Part shown: in pieces, positions 36,103-46,330 of the stretch
How the letters are laid out: each line of letters begins with the position of its first letter
How positions within the stretch are numbered: position 1 is the stretch's first letter
NCBI GenBank assembly: GCA_026874595.1
Contig: CM049320.1
Location: forward strand, 46,264,714 to 46,328,713
DNA from: Sipunculus nudus
Lineage: Eukaryota; Annelida; Sipuncula; Golfingiida; Sipunculidae
Direction: 5' to 3'
Length of the DNA stretch: 64,000 nucleotides
Position numbers and translations under genes: made by a program
Notes under the pieces: generated by a model
The model's input: the letters and a program-made list of their open reading frames with translations, nothing else
Told to the model about the DNA's origin: nothing
The model's database searches: none

Positions 36103-36760
36103 TTTTAGCGAACCTGTGAGCTCATGCGATGTCGCAGCGTTGTCCGTCCATCGTCAGCCGTCCGCTGTCCTCCGTCCGCCGTCCAGGGCCTGCTTTCCGC
36201 CGTCCATGGCTGTAACTCTGATACCATCAGAGCTACCAGCTCCAAATTACATGTAAGAATTAGTCACATGTGAAACTTGGTGCCCTGGAACTCATTATTG
36301 GGTATCTGCATTAATTTAGATTTTATATAGAAAAAGCTTAAAAACCTTTAAAAATCTTCTTCTCTGAAACTGTTCAGCCAAATTTCCAATATTTCACAGA
36401 AATGATCCCTGGAACAATCTGTCTCAAGTTTGTTCGAATGGTTCCAGTTCAGAGATTTTTGGCCGAGTTATAGGAGATTGAACTTAGTCATCTATCCAAA
36501 AAAGCACACTAAAATTAAAATTTCAGTTTGTCACATATGTCATATCTGATTTTGAGGTATTGGTGGCGCCACCTACATTGATGTGTTTTTTACAAGCGAC
36601 AATGTAATTTTAAACTCTTCTAGCTTATACACTTATTTATGATGAAACTGTTAAGCTGATTGGTTTAAACTTTACAAGAATTATTTTGTGGTAGGGTTCT
36701 GCCAGTTATATAAGAATAGATTTGATAAATACAGTTTTAAAAAAGCATTGTAGCCAATTT
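36103..36760 (+). mobile_element. family B Helitron-like head and core
   Basis: The head TTTTTAGCGAACCTGTGAGC begins at about 36,103, followed by a GTCCGTCC-rich stretch, then GCTGTAACTCTGATACC. The core words CTCTGAAACTGTTCAGCC and TTGGTGGCGCCACCTACATT (palindrome at 36,562-36,573) follow. The same head is at 50,250. It was inserted into repeat G within GATAGCTTT. Confidence 0.75.
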
Positions 36761-37020
36761 AAAAAGGCTTTCTGTATTTGAAAACAGATTTGACAACATG
36801 CTGAGTTTCATTAGCCAAGTCAAGAGGTCACTCAGTACAAACAGGTGGGCTCCAGACATCACCATGGCAACTGACCTGGCTCTGGGGGTCTGTCTAGACA
36901 ATGTGTCTAGACGTCTAGACATAGCGTGTAGACATCTAGACACAATGTTTAGATGCAGAATTCCCAGATTATTGGAACTATATCTTTCAACTGTTTGAAA
37001 AAACTTGGTTTGCATTTTAA
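36761..37020 (+). repeat. repeat G fragment with a cluster of TCTAGA sites
   Basis: Has the repeat G words CAAGTCAAGAGGTCACTCAG and ACAGATTTGACAACA. Within 36,890-36,955 the hexamer TCTAGA occurs four times in short inverted and direct repeats (GTCTAGACAATG, TAGACATCTAGACAC). A 92-codon minus-strand frame across it has no recognisable features. Confidence 0.5.
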
Positions 37021-37423
37021 GCGAATCAGGTTTATCATTAGGTCACATGTGAACTGCTGCACCCTCATTTTTGGTTTAACTCTGACCTTTCCTCACTGCT
37101 TAGCATCCATCTGTTTCCACACATAAACCTGCATATCTCGTAACCGTTTGACCGATCAGGCTAAAAATTTTGCACAAATGTAGCCCTTTGATAGCTTTAT
37201 AACATACACTAAAAATGGTGGAGCCATCTGCAACTACTTATGCACAGTGTCCATCTGTTCATCTGCCTTGGGATAAAATCACTCATGTCTTCACATTTAC
37301 TCTGCAGACATCCACGCTCATATCTCGGGAACTGTTTGACCGATTGGGCCAAAAATTTTGCTTGTGTATAGATCTCACAGCTCTTCATCATAGGCGAAAC
37401 TGGTGGCGCAACCTGCAACCATT
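37021..37423 (+). mobile_element. family C core, left part of an interrupted copy
   Basis: The same start as at 20,700 (GGTCACATGTGAACTGCTG, CTGACCTTTCCTCACTGC), then a core unit ending GCAACCATT. Interrupted at 37,424 by the 1.35-kb segment described next. Confidence 0.75.
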
Positions 37424-38768
37424 AACTCTTTAACATCTGACAGCGCACTCTAAGCCCCGTCACGTGACATCCCCTCATCTGTTCATAACGCACCACAACG
37501 CCCTCAGGTGTGACACTAAGAACTCCCAGTTTTAGCTTGGTCTTGGAGGTAAAATTAACGTTGGACACGATTAATTTCGGTTCTATACGGTTCCAGGACA
37601 CCCCTACCGTAAAGTTGATAATTATTTATTCATTCACCTGGGAAATCCTCATAAACATTCATAAAATTCTAATTTAGACTCTGTTGGAAAGCCGATTGGT
37701 TGAATGGCGTCGGCAATTGACACCCGGGATGTCAACAAATGCGAAGTTTCAGCTGACAGGGCCACGTTGTTATGACAATAAACCATACCAAACTTCCACA
37801 AAAGATTGGTATCTATCTAAATTATTATCATTTTGGACTTAAAATGTGAATATTTCTCATTCCTTAAGACATTTTCTATGTTTATGTTGCCTGTTATGAA
37901 GGACGAGCGATGTCATCAATTTTCAAGATGGCGGCCGTCGGACTCGCCGCTTGATAGACATCGTGCTTTGACAACTTTCAGTACATGTTTTGAACAAAAT
38001 AAATATGAAATAATGTTCAATAAACATTAGTTACTCAAATTCGAGAATATTTGCTTATGTCTTAATATAAAAAAGACTTCTGACATCGTTTTGACACTGG
38101 ATAACCATAATGCAATGCGACGGGGATTTCCCTGTATGTTCTGTCACGGGCAACATAAAAGTGATATACGCTTTACCTGGAGTACCAAAATGATCCAAGT
38201 AAACATTATAAAGGGGGGAAATGTGTAGAAACGTTTGATTCTACCATTCTGTCAGACTTTTGTCGATTTTCCATTGGATTTTATACATATTTGATGAGTA
38301 AATCTGTGAATATTTTTTTCTTCACTTTTCTTTGAAGTTCACCTGGTCTTAATTAGTTTTCCATACCTGAAATGGTGGGATGTGGTAATTTGATGCTTAT
38401 TTGAAATCAACATTATATTTCATGTTAAATACACAATTATTATTCTTATACATTTCTTGGAACAAATCATATATGGTTTTGTCTGATTTATTTCAGCACT
38501 CCACACCTACATAACATTAATAATCTTAATCATATTTCATTAAACTGTTTTACCTAGATCTTCCATGACAATACACCTGGTACCGGCGGATGATAATTCC
38601 CTTATTGGTCCCAAATTCTACAATGTCTTCACAGGGATATACTGCAGATATTCATGTAAAAATATGCTAAAACAACAAAGCCACTATATTTACCTGAATT
38701 TACCTGATTTACTTGGCTCTATTATTAAATATATATGAAATTTATGATTGATTAAGTCATTAACCTCT
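37424..38768. other. low-copy 1,345-bp segment inside a family C repeat
   Basis: Non-repetitive within the window and richer in CpG than its surroundings. It has GTCACGTGAC (E-box palindrome, about 37,460), AGGTGTGACA (T-box-like, about 37,506) and CAAGATGGCGGCCG (YY1-like, about 37,925). No long reading frame; a 65-codon frame at 37,833-38,030 covers the YY1-like site. The ends read ATTAACTCTT (37,421) and ATTAACCTCTT (38,759), a possible imperfect target duplication. It could be a transposon carrying promoter-like sites or a low-copy sequence into which the flanks spread. Confidence 0.45.
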
Positions 38769-39616
38769 TGCAGACATCCACGCTCATATCTCGGGAACTG
38801 TTTGATCGATAGGGCCAAAAATTTTGCTTGTGTATAGATCTCACAGCTCTTCATCATAGGCGAAACTGGTGGAGCCACCTGCAACCATTTATGCACAGCA
38901 TCCAACGGTGCACATTCATGTTCACGCTGTAGACATCCATACTTATATCTCCGGACTCGTTCGACCAATCAGGAAAAATATTTACACAAATGTAGCCCTT
39001 GGGTAGCTTTATAACATACACCAAAATGGTGGTGCCACCTGCAGCCATTGTTGCACAGCATTCATCTGTTTGTCTGGCTTGGGTTAAAATCACTCATATC
39101 TCAGCAGTGGTTTTACTTATCCACCTGAAATTTTGCAGGTTTATACATCCTGGACAGCTTTCTATCTTTTATGACAGGTGGCGCCACCTACATTCAGGTT
39201 TACTCTGCAGACATCCAAGTTCATATCTTGGGAACCGTTTGACCGATTGGGCCAAAATTTTGCATGTGTATAGGTCTCACATAGCTCTTCATCATAGGCA
39301 AAACTGGTGGCACCACCTACAACCATTTTTGCACAGCGTCCATCTGTTCATCTGCCTTGGGATAAAATCACTCATATCTCAGCATTGGTTTGACTTATCC
39401 ACCTGAAATTTTGCAGGTTTATACATCCTGGACAATTTTCTCGATTTTATGACAGGTGGCACCAACCTACATTCACATTTGAGCTGCAGACATCCATGCT
39501 AATATACAACACACCTCACTCTATTCCCCCTGCCACTTAATTCGTGCCTCACTTCACCCGTCCCACTCTGATTTCTGCGGATACACATAGTCGCTTGTCA
39601 ACTACCCATACTCTAG
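38769..39616 (+). mobile_element. family C core and tail, right part
   Basis: Begins with a 121-bp repeat of 37,303-37,423, then ordinary core units with GACAGGTGGCGCCACC at 39,174 and ACTGGTGGCACCACC at 39,304. The tail from about 39,488 matches 22,620-22,738 and ends CTAG (39,613-39,616) followed by TTTT. Confidence 0.75.
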
Positions 39617-40735
39617 TTTTAAAATGTCCTAGTCTGAAACTTGCAGGTCCGAAATGTCCATTTTGCTGAAATCATAATGACTAAGGTAGATATGCAGGAC
39701 TTAAAAGGATCAATATTAAATTTTAAAAATAAACCTCCATTCACACTCCCAAACTTTGTACAGGTTCACATTAGGCCTGTTGGCCTTGTTTCAATTATAA
39801 CTTCTGTAACATTGCAAAAAAATTATTCTTAAGTGGCCTTTGTTCAAGTTTACTTGAATGATATTTGGCAGAATTATTGGACCTTTAACAATGAAAGAAC
39901 TGCATCTTTTATTATTCTAGATATTTTGATAAAAAGTTTATGAATATGTCAGCTTGAAAAAAAAGCATTTTAGACAAAGTCTTTCAGTATGTGTAAACAA
40001 ATTTACCAACAGGCCAAGATTGTATCTGTATCTTTAAATAGGTTGAGAAACTGCCAACTGTTTCAGATTTGGCAACAGATCAAGAGTTCATTCAGTGCAG
40101 CCAGATATAGGTCAAGAGCTCAGTCAGTGCAGCCAAGCACAAGGCATGTGATCACCTCATGAGTGACATATGAATACCTCATGAGCACCATGTGATCACC
40201 TCATGGGTGTGATGCCCCTCAGGGCTGCGTGTGGAGTTAATCTGTAAGCTTATGGAATGGTATGGCTACTATTTCAGATTTGGCAATAGAACAAAGGTCA
40301 GTCTGGATCTATTTATAGCTTGGGCAGACTGCAAACTGTATCAGATTAGGCAACAGGTCAAGAGTTCACTCAGTGCTGTAGCTGCATTCTATTTATAGGG
40401 CTTTGCAGACTTCCCACTGCATCAGATTTGGCACCTAAGTTTAGCCTCGATCTATATATAGCTTTAGCAGACTGCCAACTGTGTCAGATATTGCAACAGG
40501 TCAAGAGTTCACTCAGTGCAGCCAGGTACAGGTAAAACAATCACTCAGTCACTCAGTGCAGTAGCCTGAGCCAGCAAATTTGTCACATTTCACTTTGGGC
40601 AACTACCTTTCTCACCTAAGCCTGGTCAGCCTCATGCATCAGACACAAGGTAAGTTTAATGTATTGGTTTGATATTTTGACCTGCCTATGTGTCTTTGAT
40701 GGATTTCTCGTTCACAAGACAGGTGTTGCCACTTA
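39617..40735 (+). repeat. repeat G region, copy 2, with a 24-bp minisatellite
   Basis: 39,771-39,787 is a lone repeat H terminus (AGGCCTGTTGGCCTTG). 39,790-40,070 matches 52,556-52,840 closely (TTCAATTATAACTTCTGT, AATTATTGGACCTTTAACAA). 40,075-40,735 is repeat G, with about three 24-bp copies of CATGTGATCACCTCATG at 40,145-40,205. The site 40,061-40,085 is the uninterrupted form of the target into which the composite A element at 52,841 inserted. Confidence 0.7.
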
Positions 40736-41002
40736 CAATGACTTTTGCTCAGTGTATGTGCCTGCTTATTTCTACAGAGGAATTTGATATATCAGCCTGA
40801 AATTGGGCATATTTATACATATCGAATAGCTTTGTCGTATACAAGACTGGTGGTGCCACCTACAATAATTTTTGCACAGTGTGTGTCCCTGCTTATTTCT
40901 GAGGAGGGGTTTGATATATCAGTCTGAAATTGGGCATATGTATATAACTCTGATAGCTTTGTTGTATAAAAGACTGGTGGTGCCAGCTACAATCATTTTT
41001 GT
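40736..41002 (+). repeat. family C-like units
   Basis: Two or three short units with CCTGCTTATTTCTGAGGAG, GATATATCAGTCTGAAATTG and GACTGGTGGTGCCACC, i.e. degenerate palindrome sites at 40,850 and 40,976. It leads straight into repeat H. Confidence 0.6.
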
Positions 41003-41175
41003 GCTGTGTGCACCCATGCCAGAATTTCAGCAGTGATGTTTGTGTAATTGTTTCTTATTCAAAATGATTAGTACATGCATTGTTCATATACATGAGAAGT
41101 AATGGTCCAGCATTGAAGCATTATACCTGGTGTATTTCCCAATGCACATGTTTGCATTAGGCCTGTAGGCCTTGT
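41003..41175 (+). repeat. dispersed repeat H, copy 2
   Basis: Close match to 22,741-22,936, with a deletion near ACATGTTACACATG. Ends in the hairpin AGGCC-TGTA-GGCCT starting at 41,159. Confidence 0.65.
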
Positions 41176-42169
41176 TTCTTATTTGTATGCTTGTTTCAAT
41201 AAGAGATACCAAATATTCCCAATTTGTCCATTATGATTAAAGCTGATTGCCAGTTCTAATAAACACTACACTATCACAAATAAAGGCTAATACTATCAGT
41301 GCCGTCAACCTACGTAAAAATAGTACCGCCTGCCACAAGCGGTACAACTAGGTACGGTGAGAGTCTACCGCTGGTTGAACACAAGTGTTCAAAAATGTTT
41401 TAGCACATATTTCTTGTGTAGCATGGAGGCACCAACTGTGAAGGGAAACAGTTTGTAGCTGCTGTCAAGCCAAATAACGCTCCTTTCTTCCATTTTGCAT
41501 TTAAGTGGGTCCCTAGTGTTACCAAAACCACGCTTCTGAGTTAATTTTAATAGTTAAAAAATAGTATTTACTCTTGTCGACAACTATAAATTCAATGGAA
41601 TATTCTGGGCATTAAATGTCACATAGCTGTATATACCAGGTCAGAATAGCTTGAAAACGCTGTGTCAAGCTGACTCAGTTAAAGTCAGATAGAAAGTGTC
41701 ATGACAAATTATGCACTGCCGTTATATGTACCAACCCCCCACATTTCGATGGAACCAATATTTACATTTGTATGCGGAGTACAGTTAATGGAAGAGCCAA
41801 CCCGTGTTTGGTGTATAGAAGGTCGTAAAAAAATAAATACGCTGTGTCAAGCTGATTGGTTAAAAGACGGCAAAGTGTATGAAAAATATATTACACTGTG
41901 CTGTTAAAAGTACCATCCTTCGTATATTGATGGAAACAATGTTACCAGTTGTACATGGTGCACATTAAATGTAAGAGCCACCCTGTGTTCAGAGGGAAAC
42001 AATGTTACCAACTGCACGCAGTGTAAAATAATGGAACAGCCACATGAAACACCAGGGTTTCGAGAGGCCGGTGCAGACAGATTCTTGTTGACCACTGTAG
42101 TCTCTCGCTGTGTTTCCCGAATGTGTCTGAAAAGAAATAAATGCCCGGGCATCTATTCACGGAAATAAG
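41176..42169. other. low-copy DNA with a degenerate internal repeat
   Basis: Phrases recur irregularly: CGCTGTGTCAAGCTGA at 41,658 and 41,839; GGAAACAATGTTACCA at 41,932 and 41,995; GAAAAATATATTACACTGTG resembling GTCATGACAAATTATGCACTG. This suggests an old tandem of about 180 bp. Frames of 68-82 codons on both strands have no recognisable protein features. Confidence 0.4.
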
Positions 42170-42532
42170 GTAACTCCTTTGTAAAAAGCATGCATGATAA
42201 TTAACATGACTTGCAGTGGACGTTTTTTTTCCCCTGTTAGTACAGTGGATTTAATTTTCACAGCATGTACAGATTATCATTTCATCTGTTAAAATCTGAA
42301 ATTTGAAACCAATTGATCAAATACTGTCAATTTCATTCAAGTTTTCAAGCACCCTGTCTTGTTTGTTTACATGAAGTCAGTGGTATGCAGTAACATAACC
42401 CCGTCACCCTGTACTGCCTATGTGAGTGTCTGGGTCAGGCTGGGTCAGGCAGTAATTACCAGAGAGCCTTTCTCTCTTGCTCTCTCTCTCTCCCTCTCTC
42501 TCTCTCTTTGGCAGTCTTGCTTTCTCTTTCTT

Positions 42533-42564
<32 letters not shown>

Positions 42565-43400
42565 ATTCTCTCTCACCCCTATGCCTCCCTTTCTCCCTCC
42601 ACCCCATTCTGTTGACAGCTACTATATTCCAGATAAATTAGCTATAAGTGTTGGAACAATTTAGGAATGTGAAGCAACTTTAATATTTACAAATATATCT
42701 GTTATACCATAAATGTATAGTAACATTTTAAACCTGGAAAAAATTGACATAATGAAAATATTATTTTTTCCTTGCTCATTAGAATGGGAATTTATTTTTA
42801 TTAAAATTATTTGCTTTTTTTCTCCATCTTTCTGCCTGTTTTAAATTTTAATAATTATGAATAAACTTTTTTTTCCCTGTAAGCCTGTTGAAGTAAATTT
42901 CATATCCTGTATGTATATGCAAGGTTGTTGTAACTCCCACCATCCCCTTCCCCCACCACACTGAGTCCTTGCTCCTTGGCACTGTGAACAATAGTTCTAT
43001 TGCTATAGCATAAAATTTAATAATCAAAGAAAATATATACAGAGAGACTTTGTAAATGTATTTGAGCATCATTATGAAAATGTACTCTATAATTTTGTGC
43101 ATAAGAGAAGGAAAACAGGTAAAAATAAAAGTATTTGAATACAAATGCAAATACTTTCAAAATGTATTCATGATTGCATTCATGAATATATTCTATAATA
43201 TTATTTTAATAATCATTTATTTCAGATATATTATTTTAAAAAATCATATGATTATGTTATTATTTTTTATTAAAATTATATTTGGTATAATATTTGTTAT
43301 TAAATTTTAATAAATAGTTCAACTCTTATAGTATATGTGCTATTGTTACTCTTGGGTAGGGATAACCTGTAATTATTAAATAACAGTTAACTCATTTGTA
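42170..43400. repeat. AT-rich region with (CT)n and partial duplication elsewhere
   Basis: Contains a (CT)n-type microsatellite at about 42,469-42,575 interrupted by TTGGCAGTCTTG. 42,230-42,270 (AGTACAGTGGATTTAATTTT, CACAGCATG) and 42,900-42,990 (CCTGTATGTATATGCA, CTCCCACCATCCCC) match 46,425-46,455 and 47,105-47,150, so both regions hold copies of one diverged sequence. 42,170-42,215 recurs at 43,390-43,435. No gene is seen; the leucine/serine-rich frame over the (CT)n is an artefact. Confidence 0.55.
42469..42575. repeat. (CT)n microsatellite
   Basis: Nearly pure pyrimidine strand of CT and CTTT repeats with two short interruptions. Confidence 0.95.
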
Positions 43401-43866
43401 AAAAGCATAATTAAAATGACTGATAATGGACAGTTTTCAAATACTTATAGTTATATGGCCAAGTCAAAACCTGTGTGAAAATAGCACTCCTTTTGTAAAT
43501 AATATAAATGACATTAATCCTGTTCCCTGTCTCCAAAGATACTATCAAAATCTTACATAAGCTAAACACCAACAACTCATAACACAGCTTATATTTTTTA
43601 CCACACAAAACCAGCATGTGCCTCATTTCCAAATCATTTTTGTGATCATGTATAACAGCTGTCAGCGCCGTTACACATGAGTCCCTTGTTTTATTTAAAC
43701 ATGACATTTTTTCAAACAAACAATCAAATAAGATTAGCAGGGCAAAATGACCTTTACCTACAACTTTTAGCGACATAATATGAGTCCGCATATACCAGTG
43801 TAGGTGCAGACTATATTCACACAGTCACTTGTAAATCCGACACGAATGAAATCTTGGTTTGTTTGC
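43401..43866. other. low-copy AT-rich DNA
   Basis: A 126-codon minus-strand frame (43,411-43,791) is present. It has cysteines and a lysine/arginine-poor composition but no motif I recognise, and no clear splice context, so it is not called as a gene. Confidence 0.35.
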
Positions 43867-44030
43867 ATGGACGACCCCCATCCAGCTTTGGCCGCCAACC
43901 CCCAGGGAGAGCACACCCCATGGACGACCCTCATCCTGCTATGTCCTGCTGCGGCTGCACACACCCCCCACGGATGAGCCCATCCCACTACGGCCACGCA
44001 CATCCCCAGGGAGAGCACACATGTACACAC
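43867..44030. repeat. GC-rich minisatellite, three copies of 50-53 bp
   Basis: Units start at ATGGACGACC (43,867), ATGGACGACC (43,920) and CGGATGAGCC (about 43,971); CCCAGGGAGAGCACAC is shared by units one and three. The GC content stands out against an AT-rich background. Both plus-strand frames are open across it (up to 105 codons), giving proline/histidine-rich readings, but unit lengths are not all multiples of 3, so coding is doubtful. Confidence 0.65.
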
Positions 44031-44439
44031 AAAGCAACAACCCATTTTGATAAATTTCAGACTTTTAATGCACAAATCATTACAAACATCTCATATGAAC
44101 ATGTTTCCATTTTGGATTTTACAGTGACCGAACATATTTTTTACATGCAAATAAAAAATTCACTTTTATAATTGCATACAAATCATCATTTAATCCTACA
44201 TAATATTTTGTCAATTTTACGAAACCATTCAATTCAAGTTCAACCCCCCACATTGTTTTTCTACCACATGCTCTTCGTAGAAACCACTGTTTGAATGTCC
44301 TTTGTATCCGTTGGGGTATTTATTGGGGCTGAACACAATGTCGATCTGGTAATTTTCCCATATATAAATTTTATGTACTATTCAATTCTTCAATAGTACA
44401 TGTACCATTTTTCACTTTCGAACTGGTGTTTGTCTTTTA
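44031..44439. other. AT-rich DNA, nothing recognised
   Basis: No repeat, no open frame of note. Confidence 0.35.
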
Positions 44440-44724
44440 ACAGATATGTTTTACCAAGGAGTTTACAGGACTGGAGTAACAACTGTCAGAAGCCCTGCCA
44501 GGTCGCGAGTGTCAGTCGTGCGCTAATTGCAATTAAGACATGATAAGCCCATTAACTCTATTGTACGCCTATTGTGCCGCGGTGTCAGGCGCAGCGGCGG
44601 CACGGCCTTTGATAAAGCGAGCCTGCTAGATGTTACTTCTGCGGTCCGCTGTAGCTCGCTGAAGCGGAGAGCGATATATCCAGTAACTGAGCAGTAAATC
44701 ACTGGAATAACATTGACCGAAATT
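44440..44724 (+). promoter_or_regulatory. CpG-rich putative promoter / 5' UTR
   Basis: Unlike its AT-rich surroundings, this stretch is CpG-rich (GGTCGCGAGTGTCAGTCGTG, GCCGCGGTGTCAGGCGCAGC). It holds the perfect palindrome TAATTGCAATTA at 44,525-44,536, a paired homeodomain-type site (TAAT, 4 bp, ATTA), and CTTTGATAAAGCG near 44,608, similar to TCF/LEF or GATA sites. No TATA box is evident. It leads directly to the ATG exon at 44,725. Function is inference from composition and position. Confidence 0.35.
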
Positions 44725-44871
44725 ATGAATGCGCAAATGGTTTGTTTTGTCAAGAATTATGCGCAACAAATATCTCTAGAGAGGTCTCGTGTTGAGGAAT
44801 CACTTGACCAATATTTGGATAGATGGGGACACTCTACATCAACTTATGCTGTGATTCATGACGGACGACTG
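44725..44871 (+). CDS. candidate first coding exon, 49 codons, unknown protein
   Basis: ATG at 44,725 opens a frame of 49 codons that ends in phase 0 at a strong donor (GACTG, then GTAAGT at 44,872). The peptide starts MNAQMVCFVKNYAQQ, has an acidic/basic helical middle (SLERSRVEESLDQYLDRWG) and ends YAVIHDGRL. It shows no signal peptide and no membrane segment. I do not recognise the family. Support comes from three things together: a CpG-rich upstream stretch, an ATG-open exon ending exactly at a consensus donor, and absence of this sequence elsewhere in the window. A matching second exon was not found; the acceptor-like TTTTTAG at 45,001 is followed by an in-frame stop, so the intron must be longer or this is not a gene. 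Confidence 0.4.
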
Positions 44872-45480
44872 GTAAGTGTAAACCTTACTTTCCCTGAATA
44901 ACTTCGGAATTATAAAAAATTCCATCAGTTCCCACACTTCTGACTTATATTAATAATTGGCCATGTATTATAGTATTCTGACGATAAAAAAAAATTTTTA
45001 GCTTATGCTCGGATGACTTTCATTTTGATGGATAACAGCGAGCCATTGTCCGCTGTGTCACTGACGGCGTTGTTCTCGTATTATCACCCATATGTACCGC
45101 AGCCAAGCTATAGCTCAGGCGTCATTAGCAACGAAACCTTCACACACGATTCCCAAACATATGGAAATATGGTGTTTAAACTTATGATTGTTTAAATATT
45201 TATATTAAGTACTACCAGAGATAAATTTCGCGTTAGTTCACATTGGTGGTCTCCGGGAACTAACGAGCTGTTCCGAAGTCACGCCGAAGGGTGGTCTCTC
45301 GCGCTGAATCAATTAGCGCCGGGCTTATCAGCGGCATCTCTGTGTGCCATTGAGCAGCGAGTTTTATGACCCCCGTCAGCAACATCCGACACGGCCAGAC
45401 TCTCACTTGATACTCCATCCCTGTAAACTCCTTGGTTTTACGCAGAATGTTTTTCATGGTTGTTTAATACAACACAGTGT
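44872..45480. other. CpG-rich low-copy stretch, possible conserved regulatory DNA
   Basis: 45,000-45,460 is CpG-rich and non-repetitive. Sites include GCCATTGTCC (Sox-like, about 45,051), TGAATCAATTAGCG (homeodomain-like, about 45,305), GCTTATCAGC (GATA-like, about 45,324) and GTTTTATGACC (Hox/Cdx-like, about 45,360). A 60-codon frame (45,013-45,195) starts MTFILMDNSEPLSAVSL but has no support as a gene. The inverted pair at 45,231 is listed apart. Confidence 0.35.
45231..45265. other. 9-bp inverted repeat (possible hairpin)
   Basis: CGTTAGTTC (45,231-45,239) and GAACTAACG (45,257-45,265) are perfect complements separated by 17 nt. It could fold in RNA or be a palindromic binding site. No tRNA or other known RNA is matched. 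Confidence 0.5.
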
Positions 45481-46097
45481 CTTTCTAAATAAGGAGCGTT
45501 AGGTACGCATGCTCTCATGAACCCCTTGTAGTAAACTGAACACCACATAAAAAAATTGGTAAAACTCCATGATGTTTGAATACGTGTCTTCAATAGGAAA
45601 CATCTGATCAGGTCTAGAAAGCTCTCTAAACACTTTTTGATTTTCTCATAGTATTTCTTGATTTGTTTGCTCAGTTTTGTTTCTACTTTCTTTTCTTGTC
45701 TTCATTCACATTGGGTTTCTTGCGAGGAGACCATGCCATCCTCGAGGTTTTTCTTTTGCGTTTAGAAGCTCATGGTGTATTCGGGCTACCATGGGACAGA
45801 AACGATGATCATGGTGTACAAAACATGACACTGTTAATCTACAAATACAAAAAGAAAAGAGGACAAGAAGGGAAATACCAACTGGTACACTGGGTCATTC
45901 ACACACCTAAGCTGAAAAAGACAACCAAACTCACCCATGTTGACATAACTTATTTGCACAGCACTTCCAGTGGGAAGAGCATAAAACAATGCATTGAAAC
46001 CATGCCACCTCACAGAACAAGAACCTGTTTACCATATGCTTGCTTAGTGAATTTTTCAAGAAGCGCCTAAATTGATCTTTTAACATTTAACTTTTTT
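45481..46097 (+). other. low-copy DNA with a 135-codon open frame of unknown nature
   Basis: A frame at 45,663-46,070 starts MFAQFCFYFLFLSSFTLGFL (hydrophobic, signal-like) and later becomes basic (YKKKRGQEGKYQLVHWVIHT, then KKTTKL). It contains a paired CMPPHRTRTC-like cysteine region near the end. I do not recognise it. The hydrophobic start derives from a pyrimidine-rich DNA run, so the upper part may not be real; the lower part could be a fragment of a mobile-element protein. Confidence 0.25.
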
Positions 46098-46330
46098 AGC
46101 TCAGCTGACAATAAATCATCTGAGCTGTAGTTGTGGTCTATTGTTTGTCGTTCGTCTGTCTGTCCGTCCATCAGTTAGATTGGCACGTTTTTAAACCGTT
46201 AGACCTACAAATCCAAAATTTGGCATACTGTTAGATGTCCCCATGTGTAATTTCTATAAGTTATGGGCTTGAATATATTTGACTTTGTAAAAAGTCAGGT
46301 AAAATATTTGCTCATTTAACATGAACATTT
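46098..46330 (+). mobile_element. family A variant head and partial core
   Basis: The 29-nt head hairpin spans 46,098-46,126 (arms AGCTCAG and CTGAGCT; the inner stem is reduced), followed by GTCGTTCGTCTGTCTGTCC and core sequence that matches the inverted copy at 23,530-23,740. No tail. Confidence 0.75.

Noticed and set aside
42359-42664. 101-codon frame rich in Leu and Ser
   Set aside because: It is a translation of the (CT)n microsatellite.
43854-44171. Proline/histidine-rich protein of about 105 codons
   Set aside because: Lies over a GC-rich minisatellite with unit lengths of 53 and 50 bp, which would not keep one frame; two plus frames and the minus strand are open alike.
45013-45195. 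A second exon following the 44,725 exon
   Set aside because: The acceptor-like TTTTTAG at 45,001 would lead into a stop in the needed frame within five codons.
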